64,000 nt of DNA from PGYT01 sp963675055 (GCA_963675055.2 CAXXJE010000002.1:930001-994000), one strand, 5' to 3'; counted from the stretch's first letter, positions 51,805 through 62,396 are shown. The notes: a model not told the origin generated them from the sequence alone. A program made the numbers and translations.

Positions 51805-54800
51805 ATGAAAACAGGAAGGCTACTGTTTTTTATTCTCATATTTTTATTCGGCATTCATACGATGATGAATGCACAACCCTACTCGGATGACTTTTATCCG
51901 GAAACGACAATACAATCACCCTGGACTTTTTACAATCCTGTTGGAGATGCGACTTTAACGTGGACAGGAACGAACGCAGAGATTGCGGTTCCTTCCGGGA
52001 CGGGGCATGACTTATACACCGGTGTGGATAACCTGGCGCCTAGAATGCTTCAGCCTGCACCTAATACAGATTTCCAGACTGAAGTAAAGTTCGAATCAGT
52101 ACCTTCGTCCACATATCAGCTTCAGGGAATTATTGTGCAGGAAGATAACGATACGTTCATTCGCTTCGGATCTTATTATGGTAACGGACCGAAGTTGTAT
52201 GTTGCTGTTATTGACGGCAGCAGCAAAATTCAAACGCCAACGGTAACAACTATTACCGCAAGTCCGGCATACCTGCGGGTATCAAGAACCGGTGACAACT
52301 GGGTATACGAAATTTCGGATGACGGTTCGTCATGGGCAATGGCAGCTTCATTTACTCAGGCGTTTACTGTTAATCAGGTTGGATTCTATGCAGGTAATGC
52401 AGGCGGCAATCCGGCTTTCACAGCAAGCGCAGATTACTTCATGAACACAGCAGATCCGATTACAGATAGTGATACTCAGGGAATGACTCCGCCGGAAATT
52501 GAAATCTGGTATGGTGACACTCAGACTTTCGGTAACCTCGGCAATCCGCAGCAGTGGGTGAATATACTCGGACGCGTTTCCGACGACAACGGAATCGGAA
52601 GTCTTACTTATACGCTTAACGGCGGATCAAGTGTTGCTCTTGAGATTGGTCCAAACGGAACGAGGCTGGTTGGCAACGGCGACTTTGTGACGGAGATTGA
52701 TCACGCTGATCTGGTTGATGGCGCAAACACTGTTGAATTTACTGCGACTGATGCGCTCGGTGCACAGACAACAAAAACTGTTACACTTAACTATGATGCG
52801 GGTAATGTCTGGACAACCCCGTACACGGCTGATTTTACTTCACTGAATAATATAAACGAAATTAACAACTTTGCTAATATTGTTGACGGCTTGTGGGAGC
52901 TTACAGCAGATGGGATTCGCACAACTGAAACAGGTTACGATAGACTTATTGTGATGGGCGATGAAACCTGGACAACTAATTATGAAGCTACTGCTGAGTT
53001 TATAATTCATTCTGCTTCCAGTGGTTCGGGAGTAGGTTTTGCAATCGGCTGGCAGGGACATACGGGAACCAGTTCGCCGAGAACAAACTGGCCGCTGGAA
53101 GCGATCGGCTGGGTTCGCAATTTCGGAAGCAGTCCTTCATTGAGAATTTTAACGTATACAACAGGTATAGAAGCACAGACGGCTGTTTCTATGTCTGCGG
53201 ATACAAAATATTTACTTAAATCGAGATCCGAAGATATCGGCGGGGGAATAAGCCGCTTCTCGGTAAAAATTTGGGCTGAGGGCACAAACGAACCTTCTGC
53301 GTACATGTTAACTGCCGATATTGCAGACAGGGAAGGTTCGGTTCTTTTAATTACTCATAAGGCTGATGTTACATGGGGTTCAGTTCAGATTGATCCGATC
53401 ACCGGTAATCAGTTACCACAGTTTACCAGCAGTCCTGTTACAGCAGCTCAGATAAATCAGAATTATACCTATAACATAACCGCGTCCGATCCGAACAGTT
53501 CTGACGTATTAACAATTACAGCTCCGACTTTACCCGGCTGGTTAACCTTTAATGATGCAGGTAACGGCAGCGCGACACTTTCCGGAACACCTTTAGCTGG
53601 TAATGCCGGTTCGAATTCAGTAGAGCTTCTCGTTGAGGATGGAAACGGGGGAAGCGCAACACAGAGTTTCTCAATCTTAGTTACGAACGGATCTGCAGCC
53701 GGTCCTGTATCCGACCAGTTCTGCAGTTCGGAGATCGATCCGTTCTGGACAATTATAGATCCGTACGACACCGGATCCGGTACACAAACCGGTGAATCAG
53801 CATTCGGTATTAACAATGGAAGTCTGGAAATATCTATTCCCGGTAGTGAAGGTACACACGACCTTGCTCAGAATCTCGCTCCAAGGTTAATGCAGACAGT
53901 TGCTGATGGTGATTTCGGCGTTGAGGTGAAATTTAATTCTGCTCCTTCCGAGCAATACCAGATGCAGGGAATTGTTGTACACACGAGCGGCGGCGGAAGA
54001 CTGCGCTTTGAAACTTATTATGGTACCGAACCATATTTCTACGCAAATGCTTACGGCGAGTCTTTCGGAACCAGCGCTGTTAACCAGGCAATAGGCGGGG
54101 CAATACCGGAATATTTGAGACTTACAAGGACGGGCAATTCATACGAGTTCGATTTCTCTTACGATGGTACAAGCTGGACCAATGTAGTTACAACATCGAT
54201 TAATGCAGTTGTAACTGAAGTGGGATTTTACGGAGCCAACCATACTCCGAATCCTGCTTTTACACTTTCAGTCGATTATTTCAGAAATATAGAAGATGCT
54301 GTTCCGATTTGCGGCGGATTCCTTCAGCTTGTAAGTCCTAACGGAGGCGAATATCTGGAGGGAGGCGGGACTCATAATATAACATGGGCGAGTCTTGACA
54401 TAACAAATCTTGATATTGAATTCTCATCGGATAACGGTTCATCGTGGATAGTAGTTGCCGAAGATGTGGACGCCGCGAATCAGTCATATACTTTTACTGT
54501 TCCCGATATTAACTCATCAGACTGTTTGATAAAATTAACCGATTCGGACAATTCGAGTCTGTTCGATGTTAGCGCCGGCAACTTCGCGGTTACATCGGTA
54601 GGGGTTGAACCTACTCTTACAATCGGTTCTGTTGCAACAGCTGCCGGATCGTATGTTTCCGTTCCGGTTGATTTAACTGTATCAAGCGGATTCAAGGCAG
54701 GTTACCTGCTGCAGGGTAAGGTTCACTACGATGTGAGTAAACTGAAATTTAAATACGGAAATTATACTGCGGGTACATTGACGAATGATTTCGGCTGGAC

Positions 54801-55908
54801 CGGCGCGTTTTATATAACGTCACCGGGAACTATTGATATAATTCTTACAGGTCCGAATCCGATTAACAACAGCGGCACATTGTTCTACCTGAACTTCCAG
54901 GTTATTGAAAGTGCTTCAGGCAGTGCTGAACTTGCATCGTCATCAGCGGAATGGCTTGTTGATGTAGTTGAGACTCCCCTGGTTGTTGAAAACGGAACAG
55001 TTTCTTATACAAGTCATTCGGGGCCATCTACAAACCGCGGGGATGCAACTCTTAATTTCACGGTAGACTTTGAGGACGCGCTGGCGGTAGTATATCATTG
55101 GATTGATTTATATCCGTTAACAGGACAGGCATTTACGAATGCGGATGTTGATTCAGACGGTGACGTTGACATCGATGATTATATGAAGATCATATTCTTT
55201 GTTTATTTGAACACCTGGGATTTCACAATGCCTGATATAAATTCCGGCAGTTCGGTCTCCCTGGATAACGCATCTATTGAGAATAATGAATTAGTCAGAA
55301 TCCCGGTTGAATTAACAAGCGCATCAAATGTTCATTCCATGGAATTGCAATTACAGTATGATTCCGCGGAGTTCGAATTCATTAATGTCTCTTCATCGCT
55401 TCCTGAAAAGGCAGAACTTGAAGTAGCGGAGAATGGTGGAAAACTAACAATGCTGGCTGCGGACGCAGAGCAGCTTCAAAACGGAAATGTAGTGACTCTA
55501 AACTTTAAGAAGCTTAACAGCGGTAGTTCATCTACTATGTCGGCGGTGTACAAACTAAATAACGATAAATTATCGGGTAGCAAAGTCCTATCCATTGGAA
55601 ACGGGTTTGTAACAAGCGTTGAAGAGGATAACAATAACTTGCCGGAATCTTTCGAGTTATCTCAGAACTATCCGAATCCGTTTAACCCGAGTACTGTTAT
55701 TAATTATTCAGTACCTGCGGATGGATATTACAGACTTACAGTTTATAATATACTCGGACAAAAGGTTGCGGCACTTGTTGACGGTAACTTAAAAGCCGGT
55801 TATCATTCAGTTGATTTCAACGCTTCCGGGTTAACCTCGGGATTATATATTTACAGTCTTGAAGGAAATCATAGCAAGCTTGCGAGAAAAATGCATTTAA
55901 TAAAATAA
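51805..55908 (+). CDS. Large secreted multi-domain protein with cohesin-like, dockerin-like and T9SS modules
   Basis: 1367 residues. Signal peptide about 1-24; ConA-like/DUF1349-type module about 25-215; Ig-like region about 230-335; a second lectin-like part to about 530; He_PIG/cadherin-like module about 535-630 (NQNYTYNITASDPNSSDVL); a repeat of the first module about 635-830; a Kre9-like segment (LVSPNGGEYLEGGGTHNITW). Then a cohesin-like domain (about 935-1070), a dockerin-like pair about 1078-1145 (RGDATLNFTVDFEDALAVV and NADVDSDGDVDIDDYMKII), a second cohesin-like domain (about 1150-1270) and the T9SS type A tail (QNYPNPFNPSTVINYSVP). AGAGG precedes the ATG. Role: surface adhesion or polysaccharide binding is likely; no enzyme motif was seen. 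Confidence 0.85.
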   Translation: MKTGRLLFFILIFLFGIHTMMNAQPYSDDFYPETTIQSPWTFYNPVGDATLTWTGTNAEIAVPSGTGHDLYTGVDNLAPRMLQPAPNTDFQTEVKFESVPSSTYQLQGIIVQEDNDTFIRFGSYYGNGPKLYVAVIDGSSKIQTPTVTTITASPAYLRVSRTGDNWVYEISDDGSSWAMAASFTQAFTVNQVGFYAGNAGGNPAFTASADYFMNTADPITDSDTQGMTPPEIEIWYGDTQTFGNLGNPQQWVNILGRVSDDNGIGSLTYTLNGGSSVALEIGPNGTRLVGNGDFVTEIDHADLVDGANTVEFTATDALGAQTTKTVTLNYDAGNVWTTPYTADFTSLNNINEINNFANIVDGLWELTADGIRTTETGYDRLIVMGDETWTTNYEATAEFIIHSASSGSGVGFAIGWQGHTGTSSPRTNWPLEAIGWVRNFGSSPSLRILTYTTGIEAQTAVSMSADTKYLLKSRSEDIGGGISRFSVKIWAEGTNEPSAYMLTADIADREGSVLLITHKADVTWGSVQIDPITGNQLPQFTSSPVTAAQINQNYTYNITASDPNSSDVLTITAPTLPGWLTFNDAGNGSATLSGTPLAGNAGSNSVELLVEDGNGGSATQSFSILVTNGSAAGPVSDQFCSSEIDPFWTIIDPYDTGSGTQTGESAFGINNGSLEISIPGSEGTHDLAQNLAPRLMQTVADGDFGVEVKFNSAPSEQYQMQGIVVHTSGGGRLRFETYYGTEPYFYANAYGESFGTSAVNQAIGGAIPEYLRLTRTGNSYEFDFSYDGTSWTNVVTTSINAVVTEVGFYGANHTPNPAFTLSVDYFRNIEDAVPICGGFLQLVSPNGGEYLEGGGTHNITWASLDITNLDIEFSSDNGSSWIVVAEDVDAANQSYTFTVPDINSSDCLIKLTDSDNSSLFDVSAGNFAVTSVGVEPTLTIGSVATAAGSYVSVPVDLTVSSGFKAGYLLQGKVHYDVSKLKFKYGNYTAGTLTNDFGWTGAFYITSPGTIDIILTGPNPINNSGTLFYLNFQVIESASGSAELASSSAEWLVDVVETPLVVENGTVSYTSHSGPSTNRGDATLNFTVDFEDALAVVYHWIDLYPLTGQAFTNADVDSDGDVDIDDYMKIIFFVYLNTWDFTMPDINSGSSVSLDNASIENNELVRIPVELTSASNVHSMELQLQYDSAEFEFINVSSSLPEKAELEVAENGGKLTMLAADAEQLQNGNVVTLNFKKLNSGSSSTMSAVYKLNNDKLSGSKVLSIGNGFVTSVEEDNNNLPESFELSQNYPNPFNPSTVINYSVPADGYYRLTVYNILGQKVAALVDGNLKAGYHSVDFNASGLTSGLYIYSLEGNHSKLARKMHLIK

Positions 55909-56011
55909 CCTTGCTGATTTTGCGGGTTTGAAAAGAAGGGAGGGCTAAAGAAATTGTTTGTTGAATCGATAATAATTTATCCATTAATTTTATTAATACA
56001 GGGGGAGTGGT

Positions 56012-56677
56012 ATGATTTCAACAATTACCAGTTCGGTATCCGGCAACCATACTTTTACTAAGGATAAAACTTCGGTATCAACAACTCGACGATCGTTCCA
56101 GGATATACTATCTGAAAATTACGGGTATGACATTTCAAAATTATCGACAACTCAAAAAAATGGAAATAATACATCGGGAGGAACCGTAGATCCAGCTTAT
56201 TCTATGATGATAGGTAAGGAAAACCTGGATCTTGATTCAGTGCCTTTAATTCTACCTACATTAGAAAATCTTTATGAAATGAAATCCCAGTTAAATGAAA
56301 AACTAGCCGATCTGTTATATGCTTCGGGTATTGAATCGGATCCTCCGTTTGATATTAATATTGACTACTCTACTAACAGAATTGAAGTCTCTGGAGACAG
56401 AGGTGATATTGAAGAGATTGAGCAAATTCTAAATGATAATCCTGAAATCAACTCAATGATTCATACGGTTCTGGCAATTGGCAGTCATGTAATAAATTTC
56501 GAAGAGAGTTTGGCTTTCCAGGAAGAATATCTTGAAAGTAATAATCCTGAAAGTGTAGTTGCAAAGTACTCGCATCTATTCGACGATAATAGAAAGATGC
56601 ACAGCTTCTCACTGCGTTTCGATGGTGAGTTGCAAGCATTAAGTGATGGAAGGGTATGGGTCCCGATACATGTTTAA
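56012..56677 (+). CDS. Hypothetical protein
   Basis: 221 residues beginning MISTITSSVSGNHTFTKDKT, with a GGGGGAG box before the ATG. No signal peptide or membrane segment. A helical region (TLENLYEMKSQLNEKLADLLY) and an acidic stretch (RGDIEEIEQILNDNPEI) are visible. The Ser/Thr-rich start and the helical middle recall flagellar or surface-assembly proteins, but no family is recognised. Confidence 0.6.
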   Translation: MISTITSSVSGNHTFTKDKTSVSTTRRSFQDILSENYGYDISKLSTTQKNGNNTSGGTVDPAYSMMIGKENLDLDSVPLILPTLENLYEMKSQLNEKLADLLYASGIESDPPFDINIDYSTNRIEVSGDRGDIEEIEQILNDNPEINSMIHTVLAIGSHVINFEESLAFQEEYLESNNPESVVAKYSHLFDDNRKMHSFSLRFDGELQALSDGRVWVPIHV

Positions 56678-56760
56678 CTGCTAACCACATGTTAATATTT
56701 AACGGGTACTCGGTTTACAGAATTTCAAGATCAACAATTAGTGTTAACGAATAATAAGAG

Positions 56761-56788
56761 GAAGCAGGGGCAAGCAACACCCTGCTTC
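56761..56788 (-). terminator. Intergenic hairpin terminator between convergent genes
   Basis: GAAGCAGGG (56761-56769) and CCCTGCTTC (56780-56788) form a perfect 9-bp stem, with a T-rich run (CTCTTATTATT) after it on the minus strand. It fits the end of the minus-strand mannosidase gene, whose stop is at 56802. Confidence 0.65.
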
Positions 56789-56801
56789 AGGCTAAACAAA
56801 G

Positions 56802-59447
56802 CTATACTCTTACAAGAACTGTTGTGATCTTTTTATACGGCAGGTCGATCGTCACCTTGTTATTTTCCACCTTTAATTCAGAGACTACATTTTCATATGT
56901 GTTCGTGACGAATGCTTCCTTCGCTTGTTTACCGGGCAATTCAATTATATGTGAACTTTGTGACTTATCAAGGTTAATAACTCTTAAGATAATACCCGAG
57001 CCATCTTCAGACTTTTTAACATGTAGAATTCTCAAACCGTTGCCGGAAGTATCAAGAAACCTTGTTGTTCCTGAATTATTCATTTCCAGTAAAGGATGCG
57101 TTTCAACTCTAATGGTTTCAGTATCAGCATCGCTACAGACAACCCGTTCATCGAACTTGTTGTAAGTCTTAAAGAAGTACCGCAGATTGATAAATCCCGG
57201 CTGCGACGGTCTGAAGTTCGTATCCCAGTAGTTATTAAGCGGCCAAGCGACGAGTAAAGGTTTTTCTTTTCTTTCAATCACATTACTGCGGTTACCGAAG
57301 TTAAATCCGCCGGCCTGTATCATAGGCGCATCGGGACAAACGAGAGCTGCGCATTTATTATCGTTATACATAGCCGCGAACTTTTCTACGGTAAACCAGT
57401 CCCTGCTGGCGCCGGGCAACTGGTCGTCGTCAAGCTTCGTCGGTACGCCGGCGGTATCGAAGGTGCATTCCCAGTCTTTATCCAGATTTAACGGAGTAAC
57501 GAAGTAAACAGATTCGGGAGTGCGTACATCCTGCTTCATAATTTCCAGTTTAATTTCTATTCCCGACTTATGCTGGTGTAGTATAAATACTTGTTTAAGT
57601 CTGTCGCAGCCCGGAGCATCAAATGATAGAACCAGTTCTAAACTGGTATGTTTATTATTCACCTCATAACCAAGAGGTTTTACTGCTGTTCTTCTTATCC
57701 TTTTCCAGTCCGTATTCCAGCAGGTTCTGTCAAACTTTTCTTTCTCAAGCTGCCGCGCGTAGTATGATCGCCTGTCTTCGCGGAATAACGCGTCTGTAGT
57801 TTCCTGAACGAACTGGAAGAATGTAAAATCGCTTTCCTGATCGAGTATATCCCAGTCATTTATTTTGTCGTATACTCTGGTAATCCTGTTGTTCTTGGGG
57901 TTGAATTCAATCCTGATAAATTTCGATTCGATAAACTTTGTTATCGATTCTTCCACAACTGTTTCCAGAATATTCAGTTGCCTTCCTTCGGACTGTTCTT
58001 TTATTTCTCCTGTTTTTAACGAGGATTCCGCCTCAGCTTTGGTTAGGTCTTTCATATCAATTGGCAGAGAACTAAAAGGCTCGAGTTTAAACGGTCCGTA
58101 AAGCGGTGCGCTTTCAATTTGTTCAACCCTGTTCTGCCAGCCGAACCGCGAAGTCCTCCGTCTTTTACCTTCCTGGAACCACCAGTCGGGAATCTGTAAA
58201 TATTCCGTTCTTTCCTGTCCGGTCGGATTAAGGACTACTATACCATCCTGCGCGTCGTAGTTCTCTGCGTTTCCCGTCAAATCCTCAAGTTGATCGACCA
58301 GCATAAACTCTGCAAGCTCCTGTGCTTCGTATGCGTAATTGTCTTTCGCGGTAAACTGTATCTTGGAGTAATCGCTGTCCGGATCCATTGAGTTATATGA
58401 GCCCCATGTATGCTCATCGAACAGATGAATATTTTCCCAGGCTTCTTTGCTTATTCTTTCAAACTGATTTTTTGTCAATGAATTATACGCGTTGAGAAAA
58501 TCGGCTTTATATATTTTATACTTGGCCTCCTGGTTTATCCTCGACTGTACTGCCGTACTTGCGCATCCGAAGTTCCAGTAGTCTGTCCAGTCCCCTTTGT
58601 GAACCGGGTAACTTTCAACCGGATTTTGTTTTATTCTTTCAAGCAGTTCGTTCGGTGTAATGTAACGAACCAGCGGAGTTCCTTTTTTATCGTTCCATTC
58701 CGCAACAAGCCTCGCAACATCTATATGAGGCGGTGCGTTATCCCAGCATACCGGAGCCGCCGCAGTGGTTAAATAAATGAAGTCGAGATCGTAGTTTATC
58801 TTATTAAGATGCTCGTAATACTCGTCCAGACCTTCCTGCATCCTGTCGATACTGTTTTCCCAGGAATATAATAACTGATCGAACATAGTATAATGTGCGC
58901 CGTTCATTACGAACATTTCCCTGCCCGAAGGAGCCTGCCATTTGAATACAGATGGACGACTGGCTGCGTTTCCACCAAGGTGCTGATTGACTGCCATGAT
59001 AAACAATTCAATTCCGGCATCAAGCATTAGATCAACCGCACTCCATGGAATACCGTTTACATCATGCTGGTTAACGGTTTTAACCTCTCCGCCCAGTTGC
59101 TCATTTATGAGTTTCACATCGTATAACTGCCTTGCCAGTCCTTCCGCATTTGCCAGTGGAGTTGTGTTGTACCTTAATCCGCTGAATCCGAAACGACCTT
59201 CTTTTATATATTCTTTCAACTTGCCGATATCTTTGTCTGAAGCTGTTTTAAGCCAGTGAGTTATTTGTGCCGTTACTTCAACAGTCCACTTAGGTTTGGC
59301 ATGTTTCGGAAAGTCTTTCGTATCGTCAAGTAATTTCAAAGCGAGATCTATATATTCTCTCTGCAGTTCCCATACTATTTTTTGTGTATGAGTATATCCA
59401 ACATCAAAGTGACTGTGATGCAGAAGCAAAATTTCCTTAATATCCAT
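56802..59447 (-). CDS. GH38-type alpha-mannosidase-like glycoside hydrolase
   Basis: 881 residues. The N-terminus LLLHHSHFDVGYTH carries the HxD zinc motif of GH38, VNQHDVNGIPWS the catalytic Asp region, and VKLINEQLGG and DEHTWGSYNS further conserved parts. The C-terminal half is the beta-sandwich module of the family. No signal peptide, so a cytoplasmic or periplasmic-free role on imported manno-oligosaccharides or glycans is likely. Genes for an ABC ATPase, an isomerase-like protein and a ROK kinase are downstream on the same strand. Confidence 0.85.
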   Translation of the reverse strand: MDIKEILLLHHSHFDVGYTHTQKIVWELQREYIDLALKLLDDTKDFPKHAKPKWTVEVTAQITHWLKTASDKDIGKLKEYIKEGRFGFSGLRYNTTPLANAEGLARQLYDVKLINEQLGGEVKTVNQHDVNGIPWSAVDLMLDAGIELFIMAVNQHLGGNAASRPSVFKWQAPSGREMFVMNGAHYTMFDQLLYSWENSIDRMQEGLDEYYEHLNKINYDLDFIYLTTAAAPVCWDNAPPHIDVARLVAEWNDKKGTPLVRYITPNELLERIKQNPVESYPVHKGDWTDYWNFGCASTAVQSRINQEAKYKIYKADFLNAYNSLTKNQFERISKEAWENIHLFDEHTWGSYNSMDPDSDYSKIQFTAKDNYAYEAQELAEFMLVDQLEDLTGNAENYDAQDGIVVLNPTGQERTEYLQIPDWWFQEGKRRRTSRFGWQNRVEQIESAPLYGPFKLEPFSSLPIDMKDLTKAEAESSLKTGEIKEQSEGRQLNILETVVEESITKFIESKFIRIEFNPKNNRITRVYDKINDWDILDQESDFTFFQFVQETTDALFREDRRSYYARQLEKEKFDRTCWNTDWKRIRRTAVKPLGYEVNNKHTSLELVLSFDAPGCDRLKQVFILHQHKSGIEIKLEIMKQDVRTPESVYFVTPLNLDKDWECTFDTAGVPTKLDDDQLPGASRDWFTVEKFAAMYNDNKCAALVCPDAPMIQAGGFNFGNRSNVIERKEKPLLVAWPLNNYWDTNFRPSQPGFINLRYFFKTYNKFDERVVCSDADTETIRVETHPLLEMNNSGTTRFLDTSGNGLRILHVKKSEDGSGIILRVINLDKSQSSHIIELPGKQAKEAFVTNTYENVVSELKVENNKVTIDLPYKKITTVLVRV

Positions 59448-59463
59448 TAACTATCCTTTGTCG

Positions 59464-60531
59464 TTATTTACTGAAAATATGAATGTGATTTAAGTCGGGC
59501 TTCAATTGTAATATTTGACCGATTTCAAATTTTGTCGATGACTCTACACGAACGATTAGTTTACCGCTGCTTGTTCTTGCATACAGGAATGATTCTTTTC
59601 CCATAACTTCTATTAGCTCAACTCTTCCTTCAATTGATGAATTATCATTGGTTTCGCAGACACTTAAATGTTCTGGACGAATGCCCATTACGACCGTTGT
59701 GTCTTCGCTGATTATTCCGGACTTAATTCTGTCATCGGAAACATTAGTGCTAAAGCTTTCTAAATCACTATAGAAGACTTTATCAGCATTTATCTTACCC
59801 TCAATAAAGTTCATTGAAGGACTTCCTATAAATTCCGCCACAAATCTATTAGCAGGATTGTTGTAGAGGTTAATAGGAGAGTCGATTTGCTGAATAACAC
59901 CTTTTTCGAGAACAACAATCCTGTCGGCCATTGTCATTGCTTCAGTCTGATCGTGGGTCACGTAAATCATTGTCGTTTTAAGAATACTATGAAGACGAAG
60001 AAGTTCCGTGCGCATTTGTGTTCTGAGTTTCGCGTCGAGATTGCTCAGCGGTTCATCAAACAGGAATACTTTAGGCTGTCTAACCAGCGCTCTTCCAACT
60101 GCTACACGCTGTTTTTGTCCGCCGGATAAATGTTTTGGTTTGCGTTCTAGATAATCTTCCAGTTCAAGTATCTTAGCCGCTTCATTAACTCTTTCTTTAA
60201 TTTCCTCTTTAGGAAACTTTCGAAGCTTTAATCCGAACGCGAGGTTGTCGTAAACTGTCATGTGCGGATACAAAGCATAGTTCTGGAAAACCATAGCAAT
60301 GTTTCTGTCCTTGGGCGCAACATCATTTACAAGTTCCGAGTCAATATAAATCTCGCCTTCGTTTATTTCTTCAAGTCCGGCTATCATTCGCAGCAACGTT
60401 GACTTGCCGCATCCCGATGGACCAACAAGCACAAGGAATTCTTTATCGATTATGTCCAGACTCAGATCCTCGATTACTTTTGTTTTGCCGTCGTAGGACT
60501 TGTGTACGTTTTTAATAGTTATAGATGCCAT
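59464..60531 (-). CDS. ABC transporter ATPase, MalK/MsmK/UgpC type
   Basis: 355 residues. Walker A GPSGCGKSTLLRMIAG, Q-loop MVFQNYALYPHMTV, signature LSGGQKQRVAVGRAL, Walker B VFLFDEPLSNLDAKL, H-loop YVTHDQTEAMTM, and a C-terminal TOBE-like regulatory domain (about 245-355: FSTNVSDDRIKSGI, VMGIRPEHLSV). This group energises sugar importers. No permease or binding protein is in the window, so it may serve a transporter encoded elsewhere, as MsmK-type ATPases do. Confidence 0.93.
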   Translation of the reverse strand: MASITIKNVHKSYDGKTKVIEDLSLDIIDKEFLVLVGPSGCGKSTLLRMIAGLEEINEGEIYIDSELVNDVAPKDRNIAMVFQNYALYPHMTVYDNLAFGLKLRKFPKEEIKERVNEAAKILELEDYLERKPKHLSGGQKQRVAVGRALVRQPKVFLFDEPLSNLDAKLRTQMRTELLRLHSILKTTMIYVTHDQTEAMTMADRIVVLEKGVIQQIDSPINLYNNPANRFVAEFIGSPSMNFIEGKINADKVFYSDLESFSTNVSDDRIKSGIISEDTTVVMGIRPEHLSVCETNDNSSIEGRVELIEVMGKESFLYARTSSGKLIVRVESSTKFEIGQILQLKPDLNHIHIFSK

Positions 60532-60542
60532 TTAATTTCTCT

Positions 60543-62396
60543 CTAATCGTTCGGATCGTTTACAGGAATATCTTTACCAATACCTTCCTTAACCTGTACT
60601 AATACAATTTTACTTTTTCTGTTGGAAAGATTGTTAATTACTACTTCATCTGCAGCAGCGGGTATAATCATTGATTCCAGGTAAGAGAGTTTTTCAACTC
60701 TTCCGTTTTTACTTTTAAGTTCCACACTCTCGCCTTCAACAAGGTTTACGGCATATGCATTTCCTTTTGTAACGAGCTTGTAAGATGTGTCAAACTCGAG
60801 CCGGTAAATATTGTAAAAGGTAAATGGTTTATTGTAAAGCTCGTAAAGCTCCCAGTCCCCGGATTTATCAATTAATTCCGGTTTGGCAACAAGGTTGGCC
60901 TTTACGAAGTTACCATCTCGTTCAGGTCGAATATTAGTGAAACCCCTTTCTATATTGATCGGACGCAACTTCCCTTCCAGGTCACGACGCAGATAATCAT
61001 AAACTTTGAATGTAAAGATATACGGAGTCGCACTTATTTCAAGCACTAGATTACCCTGCCCGCTGCAGTGAACGGTACCGTTCGGAATTAAAAAGAGATC
61101 GTGCGGTTTGCTCGGCTCGCTGTTTATAAACTTATCTATATCAAGCTCTTTTTCTTTCTCGGCTGATTGCTCGAGTGCAGATTTGAACTCTTCCGGCTTT
61201 ACACTTTCTTTCAAACCAAGATAAACACGCGCGTCCGGTTTGGAGTTAACTATGTAGTATGTTTCATCCTGTGTATACGTTTCACCGAATTCTTTCTTAA
61301 TATATTCCGGACGCGGATGAACCTGTGTCGACAGGTTGCCGCCGTCAATAGTATCGAGATAGTCCAGTCTTATCGGCCATTCGTATTTAAACTGGTCGGC
61401 AGCATTACCAAGAACATCTTTGTGATTCTGGTACATGAGGCAGTCGAAAGAAAATTCAAGATTATTCCCGTTGCTTTGCAGTATGATGCCGTTTTCAGGT
61501 ACGATCAATTCGAAAGACCATGCGAAGTTCGGCTGATCCTGATCGAGCTGCATATGTCCCTTCATAAACTGTCCGCCCCACGGACCCGGGAAGAACCAGG
61601 GTTTAACGCGGAAAGGTGTTTGAGCTACTTCATTAAGAGATGTACGAAGTTCGCTGCCCTGAATGAAAGATGGCATATCAACATCCGAAAAGTCGATAAA
61701 TACATCTATGTCCTGGAGGATATTCTTCTTAAATCGGTTGAGTGCGGGCCATTCAATAAAGTATGAGCGCTTGTAAAATTCTTCGAAATCTAATTGTGCC
61801 TTTTTAGTTATGTTGAGCACATTACCTTGTCGGGCTCTCTCCTGTAAAATGTCTTTTGGATGATCGATGTACCAGAGTTCATCCCATAGTTCAACAAGAC
61901 CTGAACCGCAACCGTAAATAATTATCAGGTTACCTGATTTGTCGCTTCTGGCAATCGATGCATCTATTCTGAGTTTGGCAACTTTAGCCGGATCGAAAAA
62001 GGTTTCAAGACTTAACGGGAAGTGTTTGCCGAATATTCTATCGTTCGCTCCTAAGAAGTCTTTTATAAATTCGTTAAGAGTTTGTTCGTCCTTCAGGCAT
62101 TCTTCGAAATCAACAAAACCGGGATTTATTTTTACTTTACTTAACTCGTCCGAAAGTTTGTCAATAAAGAGCTTCCAGTTAATTCCCTGGAATCCGTCAA
62201 CAACAAGCACTCGCAAACCGTCATTTACTTTGGCGGATATTTTTTTTGACAGTTCATTATAACCTTTATCAATTACACCGCTGTCAAGTTTGAAAGCCGG
62301 ATACTTTTCATATAAACCCTTCTCATATTTTACCGCGTCCTCAGGCAGCGGTGCTCTAAACGCGTTGGTTATATCTCTTTCGTTTTCCGAAACCAT
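60543..62396 (-). CDS. Mannose-6-phosphate-isomerase-like protein with N-terminal degenerate P-loop-like domain
   Basis: 617 residues. The C-terminal part has class I PMI features: STQVHPRPEYIK, QDETYYIVN and PNGTVHCSGQGNLVLEIS (metal ligands Q, H, E, H). The first 230 residues are not in ordinary PMIs and show a nucleoside-kinase-like strand-helix pattern (LRVLVVDGFQGINWKLFIDKL, NLIIIYGCGSG) but no intact GxxGxGK[ST]. It would link mannose phosphate to fructose-6-phosphate; the N-terminal part may be regulatory. It lies between the ATPase and the ROK kinase genes. Confidence 0.8.
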   Translation of the reverse strand: MVSENERDITNAFRAPLPEDAVKYEKGLYEKYPAFKLDSGVIDKGYNELSKKISAKVNDGLRVLVVDGFQGINWKLFIDKLSDELSKVKINPGFVDFEECLKDEQTLNEFIKDFLGANDRIFGKHFPLSLETFFDPAKVAKLRIDASIARSDKSGNLIIIYGCGSGLVELWDELWYIDHPKDILQERARQGNVLNITKKAQLDFEEFYKRSYFIEWPALNRFKKNILQDIDVFIDFSDVDMPSFIQGSELRTSLNEVAQTPFRVKPWFFPGPWGGQFMKGHMQLDQDQPNFAWSFELIVPENGIILQSNGNNLEFSFDCLMYQNHKDVLGNAADQFKYEWPIRLDYLDTIDGGNLSTQVHPRPEYIKKEFGETYTQDETYYIVNSKPDARVYLGLKESVKPEEFKSALEQSAEKEKELDIDKFINSEPSKPHDLFLIPNGTVHCSGQGNLVLEISATPYIFTFKVYDYLRRDLEGKLRPINIERGFTNIRPERDGNFVKANLVAKPELIDKSGDWELYELYNKPFTFYNIYRLEFDTSYKLVTKGNAYAVNLVEGESVELKSKNGRVEKLSYLESMIIPAAADEVVINNLSNRKSKIVLVQVKEGIGKDIPVNDPND

